From NCBI RefSeq assembly GCF_001886815.1, contig NZ_CP018099.1:3408501-3472500 (forward strand): a DNA stretch of 64,000 bases. Direction: 5' to 3'. This DNA comes from Caldithrix abyssi DSM 13497 (lineage in GTDB: Bacteria > Calditrichota > Calditrichia > Calditrichales > Calditrichaceae). The notes under the pieces were generated by a model. It did not search any database. It was not told the DNA's origin and saw only the letters and a program-made list of their open reading frames with translations. Each line of letters opens with the position of its first letter. The stretch's first letter is position 1. Positions 36,186 to 44,140 of this stretch are shown here, in pieces. The position numbers and the translations under genes are program-made.

Positions 36186-37171
36186 ATCTCGCCTGCCCAG
36201 TTTTCGTTAAACATGCGTACAATGGCATCCGGATGGGAAGTTAATTTTAGAATTTTCAAAAGTTTTACATACGCCGCTTCCACGGTCATCTGCCCGATGC
36301 TCTGCGCTCCGGCTTCCAGCGCCTGCCGCCCGCATTCATACAGCGAAAGGTCCACCCTGCCCTGGATGGATTGCGTGCCGATAAAAACCGGAATATCGCG
36401 CTTCATCGCAGCCTTGATGAAAGACAACCAGTCGGGCTCAGGAAATGGCAGGTTGCCAGAACCAAAGCCTAATAATAAAAGCGCCTTAATGTTCTGATCG
36501 AATAAAGAATAAAAATATCCGGGCGACATGGACGGCTGAATGGTCAGCACAACCGCCTGCGGATAAAATCCCGGCAGATGAAAAACAGGGCCTTCGCTCT
36601 GCAATAATCGCGAATGATCGATATCGATGGTCACGCCAATTTCACCAAGCGGAGGAAAATTGGGCGACTCAAAGGCGTGGTAACTTTTGACGCTGATCTT
36701 TTTGGTGCGATTGCCGCGAAAAATACGCTGATTAAAAACGATCAAAACCTCTCTCAAATCCATGGTCGAAAGTTCGACGGCATCAATCAAATTTAAACGC
36801 GCATCCGACCGATATTGCGAAAGCGGCCTTTGCGATCCGGTTAAGATGACGGGCTTGTTCAAATTTCGCAGCGAAAATGACAACGCCGAAGCTGTGTATG
36901 TCATGGTATCCGTGCCATGAATGATTACAAATCCATCGTACCTATCCCAGTGCTCGTAAATTAATTGGCTCAACAAATCCCATTCCTCTATGCCCACGTT
37001 GGAACTGTCTTTGTTGAATGGCGTCAGCACGTCGATCTCAGCCAGGCGCGATATTTCGGGCACCATATTGATGATATGGTTCTGCACCCTGGCTGGAGCC
37101 AGAGTTTGATCCGGTTCCACCGGCACCATGCCAAACGTACCGCCGGTGTGAATAAGTAAGATTTTTTTCAT
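36182..37171 (-). CDS. ansA: Type I L-asparaginase
   Basis: 329 aa. Two family motifs: HTGGTFGM with catalytic Thr12, and HGTDTMTYTASALSF with the second Thr and Asp. It hydrolyses asparagine to aspartate and ammonia; the length and lack of a signal peptide fit the cytoplasmic type I enzyme. First gene of the operon leading through the deacetylase-fold protein and the unknown protein to efp. The AAAAGAGATG context before the ATG gives a weak ribosome site. Confidence 0.9.
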   Translation of the reverse strand: MKKILLIHTGGTFGMVPVEPDQTLAPARVQNHIINMVPEISRLAEIDVLTPFNKDSSNVGIEEWDLLSQLIYEHWDRYDGFVIIHGTDTMTYTASALSFSLRNLNKPVILTGSQRPLSQYRSDARLNLIDAVELSTMDLREVLIVFNQRIFRGNRTKKISVKSYHAFESPNFPPLGEIGVTIDIDHSRLLQSEGPVFHLPGFYPQAVVLTIQPSMSPGYFYSLFDQNIKALLLLGFGSGNLPFPEPDWLSFIKAAMKRDIPVFIGTQSIQGRVDLSLYECGRQALEAGAQSIGQMTVEAAYVKLLKILKLTSHPDAIVRMFNENWAGEI

Positions 37172-37824
37172 CTCTTTTCCATTTTCAGATTAATTCATTA
37201 AAAAACTTAATTTAAGTGGAAATGATAGATCAGATCAAATAATTGTTTTCCGCCAGCGTTTAAATCGCCCCCGATTCGTATTCCCCTTTTAACGGAAACT
37301 CTTGTTTTAATTAACAACAATGGCTGCAAAAGAGGCAAAAAATATTTTAGATTAAAAATAGTTTTTGTTTCTCTTAATCGCCCTCGCCCTTCGATCCCTT
37401 TCTCCCAGAACAAAGTCTGGGTAGAAGGGGAAATTGAGCATTAGTTGTTATTTCCAACGGTGTAAGTGATTCCTGCGTTGGCCAGTTTCGCGCAAAAGCA
37501 GGAAGAAATGCCAGGCCGGTGACCAATCAATTTTGAACCATGATTTACTTGATTTCTGGATTTTCATGATTTGCTTTTTGTGTCTACAAAATTTCGCCTT
37601 AAAATTAAGCGTAAACGTTCACTAGTAAAAAAAGTCAAGTTAATCCTGTAATCATATTAATCAAGGTTCAAAAACTATCTCTAAACATCCAAGGCAGTAC
37701 AGCCGCAACCAAAATCAACCGTAACGTGCGCAAAGTAATTTTCTCGCAGATTACGCCAATAATCGCAGAAAAAGATTAAACAAATTATTTTGAGAGAAAA
37801 GTTAAGCAAAGCGGCACAATTGCT
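37172..37824. other. Gene-poor intergenic region upstream of ansA
   Basis: No credible gene in about 650 bp. It holds a palindrome TCTCCCAGA / TCTGGGTAGA (about 37401-37424) of the CCCTCTCCC family, a GTTGGCCAGTTTCGCGC segment, and near 37745 a CAGATTACGCCAATAATCGCAG sequence resembling an intergenic repeat type common in FCB genomes. Confidence 0.5.
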
Positions 37825-38005
37825 CCCGGGGGTGTCCCAAAAGAGAAATTAAATGTATAATTTTTTAAAATCATGAAAAATCTTACATTAGCCCTCACCC
37901 CCTGCCCCCCTCTCCCGAAAATCGGGAGAGGGGGAATTAAAGGGGGTGAGGGAAAGAAAAAATTTATAAAAATACATTGTCTTTGACTTTTGGGACACCC
38001 CCGGG
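37825..38005. mobile_element. MITE-like element with nested palindrome
   Basis: 181 bp bounded by a perfect 19-bp inverted repeat CCCGGGGGTGTCCCAAAAG (37825-37843; reverse complement at 37987-38005). It has no coding capacity. Its centre is a long hairpin: CCCTCACCCCCT (37892-37903) pairs with AGGGGGTGAGGG (37941-37952), and CCCCCTCTCCCG (37906-37917) pairs with CGGGAGAGGGGG (37923-37934). No convincing target duplication (only CT on both sides). Confidence 0.75.
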
Positions 38006-38187
38006 CTGCCACGCAAGTGGTGACCTTCGTCAGGGGATGAGTTTTAAAAGCAGCGTAAAAATTTTCGCACGCTAAGGCACCAGATCTTGCGAAAGAAGTA
38101 TCCTAAAAACACGGGACAGAAAAAAAATCGAGGCTCAGCTAGAGCGGTGTTATGGCATTTTGTTAAAAGATTGCCCACTACAATAGG

Positions 38188-39951
38188 TTAATAAGCCACC
38201 ACCACCGTAGTTTTAGCTTCCTGTAAAATACCATTGGCGTCGTCGATCATCTGGGCAAAAACGATGTAAATGCCCATGCGCATCCTCTTTTTGTGCGCGT
38301 CTCGCCCGTCCCATACAATCGCCACATCCTGCCCGCTAAACTGATTTTCCGTCAACGAACACACCTGCCGCCCCAGCATGTCAAAAATCAACACACGCAC
38401 ACGCGCCGTTTGCGCCGGAACCTGCAGCGAAAGCACCGTAAAATCTTCGTGCCCGTCGCCATCCGGCGAAAAGGGATTGGGCTGCGCCTCTAATTTTAAT
38501 TGGGTATGGCGTACACTGGAAAAAATCGAATTTTGTTTACCTGGCGTTCCGTTTTTAACGCACGGCGCCCAATTGCGCCCCAGCCGTGCATCCAGTTGCG
38601 GATTAATACGCTCCAGAGAAGGTTTGCGGTATTCTTCGCCCATCAACCAATCCACGGTGTATGGCGCTTGCTCTACCCAGCCGCCCCACGGTGGAATCAA
38701 AAAAATCACATCCTCATCATTATTTAAATGCGGAAACCCCTGCCCCACATAAACCACGGAATCAGGCAGATCGTAAATCTTAAAAATGGCTGAGTCGGCG
38801 GCAACAACCATGTAAGAACGAGCGGGCAGAACTAAATTCCGATCAATGACAAGCGTATCTTTTAAATCGGCAATGGCCCAGTTGTTAAGTAAAATCTTTT
38901 GATCTGAATCGTTGTACAGTTCGATCCACTCCGGTTCTTCTTCCTGCGTCAAAAACTTGATTTCGTTGATAACCAGCGCCTGTTGGGTATCCATTACCAC
39001 CAATTTTTGCATGGCCTGATTATTGCGCGCATTCTGATCCAAATCGCTCAACAGCTCCGCTATCAAACTCAGCTCGCCGCTCATTTCCATGCGCATTTCA
39101 AAAAGCAGGCTATCGCCCTGGCCGGGGTCCAGCCCGACTTCAAGCTGCCGCTCAAAAACAATCGGTTCCAGAATTTCCAGCTTCTGGTTGCCGTTTAAGT
39201 CCAGAAAGCAGCGAAACGTCGCTCGGGCATGGAATGCCTGGGTTCCGGCGTTAAAGTATTTCAGTTTTACCTGAACAATCTGCCCCTTTTGAAGCATGGA
39301 CTGCGGCAAAACCGTAAGACCTTCGCCAGCAAAAGCCAGGTCAAAATCCCGCGGCGAAACCGAGTTTTTGAACCCCGGCGTGCCGCCGACCGTTATACTG
39401 TTTGCCCAGTTGCCCTCAACTTGTGCGCTGCACAAAATGATCTTTTCGTCGGAATAACCCGGCGAGTTATCCACCGAATAGCGGTACGCGTCGATCTCCC
39501 GTCCGCCGGCATCAATCAGCGTCAACCTTTCCGGCCTGGTATTTGCCAGGCCTCCACTTCCAAATGCGCCGTCGCTGATTTTAAGAATAAGCGCCTCTGG
39601 TGGAATGATTGAATCGTAGGTGGTGGAATTTTCGAAGTAGCTGCCGTCCAGAATGACCGCAAACTGGCCGGGATGTAACAACAAACCATAACCGGCATCC
39701 TCTAAATCATCTGTGCCCGTGCTGTCGCTGAACTGCCAGCCCGTTAAATCTACCGCTTCGCTCGAACAGTTGTACAGTTCCACGAACTCGTCGTGGTAAT
39801 CTGCGCCCTGCACATCAAACATCACCTCACTGATCACCACCTGGGCGCGTAATGTTGGCCATGAAAGAAAAACCAGCAACAATGTGGCAACCCCCGGCAA
39901 GCATCCGGGCAAGAATCCATTTTTCAGGACTTTAATGTACGGCACACTCAT
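38188..39951 (-). CDS. Secreted lamin-tail-domain surface protein
   Basis: 587 aa. N-terminal signal peptide (after a short charged lead, LPGCLPGVATLLLVFLSWPTLRAQ), then a lamin tail domain (about 40-165, VISEVMFDVQ, FVELYN, VDLTGWQFSD), a CARDB-like middle (about 215-320), a second lamin tail domain (about 330-430, VINEIKFLTQ, WIELYN) and a C-terminal FlgD-like Ig region (NPFSPDGDGHEDFTV, VLIFDMLGRQV, IVWDGRDAHKKRMRMGIYIV). This end is a common cell-surface or sorting module of FCB-phylum proteins. The gene ends a co-directional run beginning at the BshB1 gene; 1 bp separates it from the upstream FAD reductase. Confidence 0.82.
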   Translation of the reverse strand: MSVPYIKVLKNGFLPGCLPGVATLLLVFLSWPTLRAQVVISEVMFDVQGADYHDEFVELYNCSSEAVDLTGWQFSDSTGTDDLEDAGYGLLLHPGQFAVILDGSYFENSTTYDSIIPPEALILKISDGAFGSGGLANTRPERLTLIDAGGREIDAYRYSVDNSPGYSDEKIILCSAQVEGNWANSITVGGTPGFKNSVSPRDFDLAFAGEGLTVLPQSMLQKGQIVQVKLKYFNAGTQAFHARATFRCFLDLNGNQKLEILEPIVFERQLEVGLDPGQGDSLLFEMRMEMSGELSLIAELLSDLDQNARNNQAMQKLVVMDTQQALVINEIKFLTQEEEPEWIELYNDSDQKILLNNWAIADLKDTLVIDRNLVLPARSYMVVAADSAIFKIYDLPDSVVYVGQGFPHLNNDEDVIFLIPPWGGWVEQAPYTVDWLMGEEYRKPSLERINPQLDARLGRNWAPCVKNGTPGKQNSIFSSVRHTQLKLEAQPNPFSPDGDGHEDFTVLSLQVPAQTARVRVLIFDMLGRQVCSLTENQFSGQDVAIVWDGRDAHKKRMRMGIYIVFAQMIDDANGILQEAKTTVVVAY

Positions 39952-39952
39952 G

Positions 39953-41197
39953 TCATAAATTTAATAATAATCGCAGATAAAACAATGGCGAACGCAATTT
40001 GGCGCGATTGTCCAGGTCATTGAACATGGTTGAAAAAGTTTCTTGCAAATGTGGATTGGAATTGATTCGCTTAATAACAAAGTTGAACAGCCAGCGAATA
40101 CGCACCAGCTTCTGGAGCGTGGCGCTTAAACTCAACTCGCTCCACATGCGATCGTACACCTCAGCATCGTAGCGTTTTAAAGCTCTGGCAGAAAAATCGC
40201 CCGCTTCCAGAAATTGCGGAATCAATCGGGCGGCGATGCGCGCGCTGAACATGGCGTTGCCAATGCCCTCGCCCGTAAAAGGATCGATTAAAGAACCGGC
40301 ATCGCCTACAAGCAAATAATTATCGCCCGATAACGGGTGTTTTACCGTTCCCAGCGGCAGGCCCCAGCCCTTAATTGGATCGATCATCCGGGCATTTTTA
40401 AAGCGTTCTTTAATGGTCGGATTATTTTCGATGGCGCTCAACATAATCTTTTTAATATTGAGCTTTCGCTTTTTAATATCGCTGGACAAAATGCCCACGC
40501 CCACATTGGCCTGGTTATTGGGCAACGGAAATATCCAGAAATAACCGGGTAAACACTCTTCCAGAAAATGCAATTCGATAAAATTTTGCGGATGCAGGTC
40601 GGCCACATTTTCATAGTAGGCGCGCAGACCGGCGTAATAATAGGGACGCTGCATTCTGTAGCCCGCTAATTGACGGGCCACAACGGAACGATCGCCTTCG
40701 GCGGCCACAAGCAGTCGCGTGCGCGCTGTTAGCGCCTTGCCGTTTTGCGTTAAGTGCAAAATGAGCGCCTGCCCTTCTCGCTCCACCTTTTTCAGCTCGG
40801 TTCTTAAAAAAACTTTTGCAATAGAATGATCTATTTTAGAAAAGAGGAATTGATCAAAATGAATGCGTTTGCTGATGAACCCCGGCGCGCGTTCGGGGAG
40901 CGATTGATTAATCCTGAACGGCAAATCAATGGCCTCCCCGTTTGGCGCCACAAAACGCACGCCCCAACTATCTAAAAAATGCGCCTCATCGGCTTGCATT
41001 TCTTCGATCCATTTCGGATTCAACTCTTCGAGCACGCCGACCACCTTGCCGCTTAAACCGTCGCCGCAAATTTTATCGCGCGGGAATTCGGCTTTATCGA
41101 TGATCACATGGGCAATATTTTGTTTGGCCAGAAAGAGAGAGGCGGTACTTCCCGCAGGTCCTGCGCCCACAATGGCAATATCTGTATCGAATAACAT
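39953..41197 (-). CDS. Geranylgeranyl-reductase-family FAD oxidoreductase
   Basis: 414 aa. N-terminal dinucleotide fold DIAIVGAGPAGSTASLFLA, then the family signatures DKICGDGLSG and the second FAD motif LVGDAGSLIDPFTGEGIGNAMFS. The family reduces polyprenyl chains on quinones, chlorophyll or archaeal-type lipids, or acts on other hydrophobic substrates; in a bacterium with this gene content a quinone or isoprenoid lipid tail is plausible but not shown. Five bp downstream of the XerD-like gene, so cotranscribed. Confidence 0.85.
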   Translation of the reverse strand: MLFDTDIAIVGAGPAGSTASLFLAKQNIAHVIIDKAEFPRDKICGDGLSGKVVGVLEELNPKWIEEMQADEAHFLDSWGVRFVAPNGEAIDLPFRINQSLPERAPGFISKRIHFDQFLFSKIDHSIAKVFLRTELKKVEREGQALILHLTQNGKALTARTRLLVAAEGDRSVVARQLAGYRMQRPYYYAGLRAYYENVADLHPQNFIELHFLEECLPGYFWIFPLPNNQANVGVGILSSDIKKRKLNIKKIMLSAIENNPTIKERFKNARMIDPIKGWGLPLGTVKHPLSGDNYLLVGDAGSLIDPFTGEGIGNAMFSARIAARLIPQFLEAGDFSARALKRYDAEVYDRMWSELSLSATLQKLVRIRWLFNFVIKRINSNPHLQETFSTMFNDLDNRAKLRSPLFYLRLLLNL

Positions 41198-41202
41198 GAT
41201 CT

Positions 41203-42132
41203 TTAACTCCGTAACTTGTTCTGGTTTTGTTTCATATTAACATCGCTTCGGGGATGAAAGGTCTGGTATTCCTGCATCAAAAAGGTTCGATCGATGTGCG
41301 TGTAAATTTGCGTGGTGCTGATATCGGCATGGCCCAACATCTCCTGCACAGCGCGTAAATCGGCGCCCCGCTCCAGAAGATGGGTGGCAAACGAGTGGCG
41401 GAAAGTGTGCGGATGGATTTCCTTACGGATTCCGGCGCGCTCAACATATTGTTTGAGAATTTTCCAGAACCCCATCCTGCTCAGGGCGCCGCCGCGGACA
41501 TTTAAAAAGAGGACGCCCTGCGAACGGTTGTAACGATCTAAGGTGGGCCTTGAACGATCGATGTACCTTTGAATCCAGTTCAGAGCCGTACGCGCCACAG
41601 GCACCAGCCGTTCTTTGCGCCCCTTACCGAAAATACGTACGAATTCTTCCTTCCAATAAATGTCGTTTAAGGTCAGATTAAGTAATTCAGAAACGCGCAG
41701 TCCGCAGGCGTAAATGGTTTCCAGCATGGCGCGGTCTCGCAGGCCAAGATAATGTTTCACATCCGGCATTTCAATTAATTTTCGCACTTCCTCATAGCTC
41801 AGAACAGAGGGCAAACGACGGGCTAACTTTGGCCGGTCAATGGTTTCCGTGGGGTCCGCTTCCATGTAATTTTCGGCCAGTAAAAAACGATAAAAGCCGC
41901 GGATGGATGAAAGATTGCGCGCCACACTGCTGGCTGAAAGCCCCATTTCGCTGAGCAGCTGAATTAGGCGTTGCACATGCGCCGGTTTTACTCTGGTGGG
42001 CGAATCCACTCCCACCGTTTTTAAATAGGTTAAAAATCGCCGTACGTCGCGCAGGTAGGCATCAATGGAATTGTCTGTTAAATTTTGTTCAAATAAAAGA
42101 TAAGATTTATACTGTTGGAAAAGATCATTCAT
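41203..42132 (-). CDS. Tyrosine recombinase (XerD-like)
   Basis: 309 aa. N-terminal core-binding SAM-like domain (YLLFEQNLTDNSIDAYLRDVRRF) and a catalytic domain with the R-K-H-R-H-Y set: Arg in ACGLRVSELL, Lys in GKGRKERLVP, HTFRHSFATHLLERGADLRAVQEMLGHADI and nucleophile Tyr in TTQIYTHI. Length and motifs fit Xer recombinases that resolve chromosome dimers at dif. Whether XerC or XerD cannot be settled here, and no integrated element with attachment sites surrounds it. Overlaps the upstream unknown gene by 8 bp. Confidence 0.85.
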   Translation of the reverse strand: MNDLFQQYKSYLLFEQNLTDNSIDAYLRDVRRFLTYLKTVGVDSPTRVKPAHVQRLIQLLSEMGLSASSVARNLSSIRGFYRFLLAENYMEADPTETIDRPKLARRLPSVLSYEEVRKLIEMPDVKHYLGLRDRAMLETIYACGLRVSELLNLTLNDIYWKEEFVRIFGKGRKERLVPVARTALNWIQRYIDRSRPTLDRYNRSQGVLFLNVRGGALSRMGFWKILKQYVERAGIRKEIHPHTFRHSFATHLLERGADLRAVQEMLGHADISTTQIYTHIDRTFLMQEYQTFHPRSDVNMKQNQNKLRS

Positions 42133-42583
42133 CCCGGGATTCTTTTTTATTTTCGTCCAGCAGCGGTTCGGTTAACGACAGAGCCAGTCCGGAAAGCATC
42201 ACCTCCGGGGCCAGTTTTTCAAAATCTCCGGAAAGCAGTTCGCGCTCTACATTCGTAAAGATAGAGCAAGCGGCCTGCTTTTCAACCACAATGCCAGAAA
42301 GCCGACCGTTGTATTCCGCAAAGAAGGTTACCTCCCCCAAAAAGTCGCTGGCTACAAATCCATCACAAAAATGAAGCTGGGCATGGGTATTATTGGTGTA
42401 AATAGAGACCAGATTACCCGTCCGATGCCCTATTTTAATCTGGGGGTAGATTTCAATACTCAATTTGCGGTGTTCTACCGGATTCATCAGAACAGCGCGG
42501 TATTGATTGCCGCGTTTTGCAAATTTTGTTTCGAGTACCTTTTCTATTTCGGCCAGTTTTTTTTCATCAAACTTAAATTTCAT
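42125..42583 (-). CDS. Small cytoplasmic protein of unknown function
   Basis: 152 aa from ATG 42583, preceded by GGAG at 6 nt; a TTG 4 codons upstream is less likely. Predominantly beta-rich, no signal or membrane segment (KLSIEIYPQIKIGHRTGNLVSIYTNNTHAQLHFCDGFVASD). One Cys lies in LHFCDG and a second in AACSIF. I do not recognise a family. It sits between the BshB1-like deacetylase and the XerD-like recombinase and overlaps the latter, so it is part of the operon. Confidence 0.65.
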   Translation of the reverse strand: MKFKFDEKKLAEIEKVLETKFAKRGNQYRAVLMNPVEHRKLSIEIYPQIKIGHRTGNLVSIYTNNTHAQLHFCDGFVASDFLGEVTFFAEYNGRLSGIVVEKQAACSIFTNVERELLSGDFEKLAPEVMLSGLALSLTEPLLDENKKESRDE

Positions 42584-42620
42584 AATCCACTCCAAATTGC
42601 CTTTTTGCTACGCCCACAAT

Positions 42621-43343
42621 TTACGCAAAATTTTCCAACAAGTTGGTAATTTTTAACGGGGAACGATAAAAAAACGGCTCGCCGTATTCAACGCCAATCA
42701 AATTGCCATAAAACCTGGCGCGCACTTCAATCGATTGCCAGAACTTAGCCGTGCTGATGTATGTTTCTTGCTGTCCGTCGCTCTTTTCACCGGAATAAAA
42801 TTGACTTTTGTAAGCGCGCAGCCCCATTAACTTGGTCTTAAAAAATTCGCTGATGTCCACAATAAAAGTAGGTTGTTCCACATGATGGCTGAAATAATAG
42901 ATAATGCCTTTAGGACGATGCGCTTTCTGCCCGTCTTCAATTCTGACCAGACCGGCGTAAAAACAGCTCTCTGTAATCAACTTTGAAGCATGTTCATGAT
43001 CCGGATGACGATCCTGCTCGTAAGGCGCAAGAACCAGTTTCGGCTGAAACTTACGTACGAAATAGATAATCTTTTGTCTGTTTTCCGGATTCAATGCGAT
43101 GTTACCGTCAGAGATGCCGACATTTTCACGAATATGCACCCCTAAAGTAGCAGCGGCAACTTGCGATTCTTTATGACGCAGTTTAGCGTTACCGCGCGTT
43201 CCCAACTCGCCGCGCGTCAAATCCACGATACCCACGCGACAGCCCTGATCGACCAACCGCGCTATGGTTCCGCCGCAAAACAGCTCCACATCGTCGGGGT
43301 GTGTGCCAAAAGCCAGTACGTCTAACTTCATCGAATTGTTCAT
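42621..43343 (-). CDS. bshB1: Bacillithiol biosynthesis deacetylase BshB1
   Basis: 240 aa LmbE/PIG-L-type zinc deacetylase: THPDDVELFCGGT carries His and Asp ligands, and RHPDHEHAS the third His. The RGELGTRG segment and length fit BshB1, which removes the acetyl group from GlcNAc-malate to make GlcN-malate, the second step of bacillithiol synthesis. bshA and bshC are not in this window. A second ATG four codons in is possible; neither start has a strong ribosome site. Confidence 0.88.
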   Translation of the reverse strand: MNNSMKLDVLAFGTHPDDVELFCGGTIARLVDQGCRVGIVDLTRGELGTRGNAKLRHKESQVAAATLGVHIRENVGISDGNIALNPENRQKIIYFVRKFQPKLVLAPYEQDRHPDHEHASKLITESCFYAGLVRIEDGQKAHRPKGIIYYFSHHVEQPTFIVDISEFFKTKLMGLRAYKSQFYSGEKSDGQQETYISTAKFWQSIEVRARFYGNLIGVEYGEPFFYRSPLKITNLLENFA

Positions 43344-43530
43344 CGAATAAACGCGCCTTTTTTGCTGAATATTTTTATATTAATAGCAAGTATATGGAAT
43401 TTTTAAAAAAAAGACAACAGTCATTTGTGCAGAAAAGATATCCTGATAGGAGCAATGTTTTTGCAAGTTGTGTAAAAAGTAGAAAAAAAATGACCACAAA
43501 ATACGCAATGAATTAAAAACGGCGCCTTAA

Positions 43531-43998
43531 TCAATCTTCAGCTTTGATCTTGCTTTTCATCGCATCGCTCTTTACTTTTTTTAAGTGTCTTAAAACCGAG
43601 CTGATTTTCAGAAAATAATCATCATAATCAAGCGCCTTTTCCAGATAGTAGATGGCCTTATCAAGATCACAATAGAGATAAAGCATGCCAATCATCAAGG
43701 CCTCACGCGGATTTATTCCTGCTTTCTGCTCCGTATTTTCCCACTCCTTTACCATCTGCGGGCATGGGCAATCATCCCAGTAAGGATCGGTATTAATAAT
43801 GATGCCCGGATCTTGCTGCACCAATTCAAAGAACAGTTCGAATGCCTCTTCCAATCGCCCCACGGCACAGTAACAAATAATCATCTTTTTTTGAATGGCC
43901 ACATGATGATTACCGCGCGCTACCTCTTTTTCAAAAATGGGCAGGGCCAGATCAAATCTTCTTGCAATAAAATATCTGTTCGCTAACATCTCTGACAT
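43531..43998 (-). CDS. Small TPR-like protein, probable sigma-54 target
   Basis: 155 aa, no signal peptide. TPR-like helices: ANRYFIARRFDLALPIFEKEVAR, KMIICYCAVGRLEEAFELFFELV, and DLDKAIYYLEKALDYDD. A central WDDCPCPQM segment has a C-P-C motif that could bind metal. It is preceded by a sigma-54-like promoter (44022-44036) and by three TGAAACA boxes shared with the regulatory region of the adjacent activator gene, so it is the likely target. AGAGGTG lies 4 nt before the ATG. Function is unknown. Confidence 0.7.
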   Translation of the reverse strand: MSEMLANRYFIARRFDLALPIFEKEVARGNHHVAIQKKMIICYCAVGRLEEAFELFFELVQQDPGIIINTDPYWDDCPCPQMVKEWENTEQKAGINPREALMIGMLYLYCDLDKAIYYLEKALDYDDYFLKISSVLRHLKKVKSDAMKSKIKAED

Positions 43999-44021
43999 GG
44001 TTCACCTCTGACAAAAAATGG

Positions 44022-44036
44022 TCAAAAATCATGCCA
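44022..44036 (-). promoter_or_regulatory. Candidate sigma-54 promoter of the small TPR gene
   Basis: On the minus strand TGGCATGATTTTTGA: -24 element TGGCAT, 5-bp spacer, -12 element TTGA (consensus TTGC). It would place the transcript start about 10-15 nt before the start codon, with the ribosome site AGAGGTG in between, a short leader. The same form occurs at 58518. Confidence 0.55.
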
Positions 44037-44089
44037 CACGAAAAATGTCGGTGGTATCAAGTATTTACCTCTTTTCCGCATAAAATAAC

Positions 44090-44140
44090 TGAAACAATTT
44101 ATTCATCATTGAAACAATTGGTTTAGGTAAATGAAACACT
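44090..44140 (-). promoter_or_regulatory. Phased activator-binding boxes (TGAAACA) upstream of the TPR promoter
   Basis: Three boxes TGAAACAATT (44090), TGAAACAATT (44110) and TGAAACACT (44132), spaced 20 and 22 bp, that is about two helical turns. They lie roughly 55-110 bp upstream of the promoter, as enhancer sites of sigma-54 activators do. The same heptamer recurs upstream of the activator gene itself. Confidence 0.6.

Noticed and set aside
41203-42132. Integrase of a mobile island
   Set aside because: The recombinase matches housekeeping Xer type, sits inside a metabolic operon, and no tRNA, attachment repeats or phage genes flank it.
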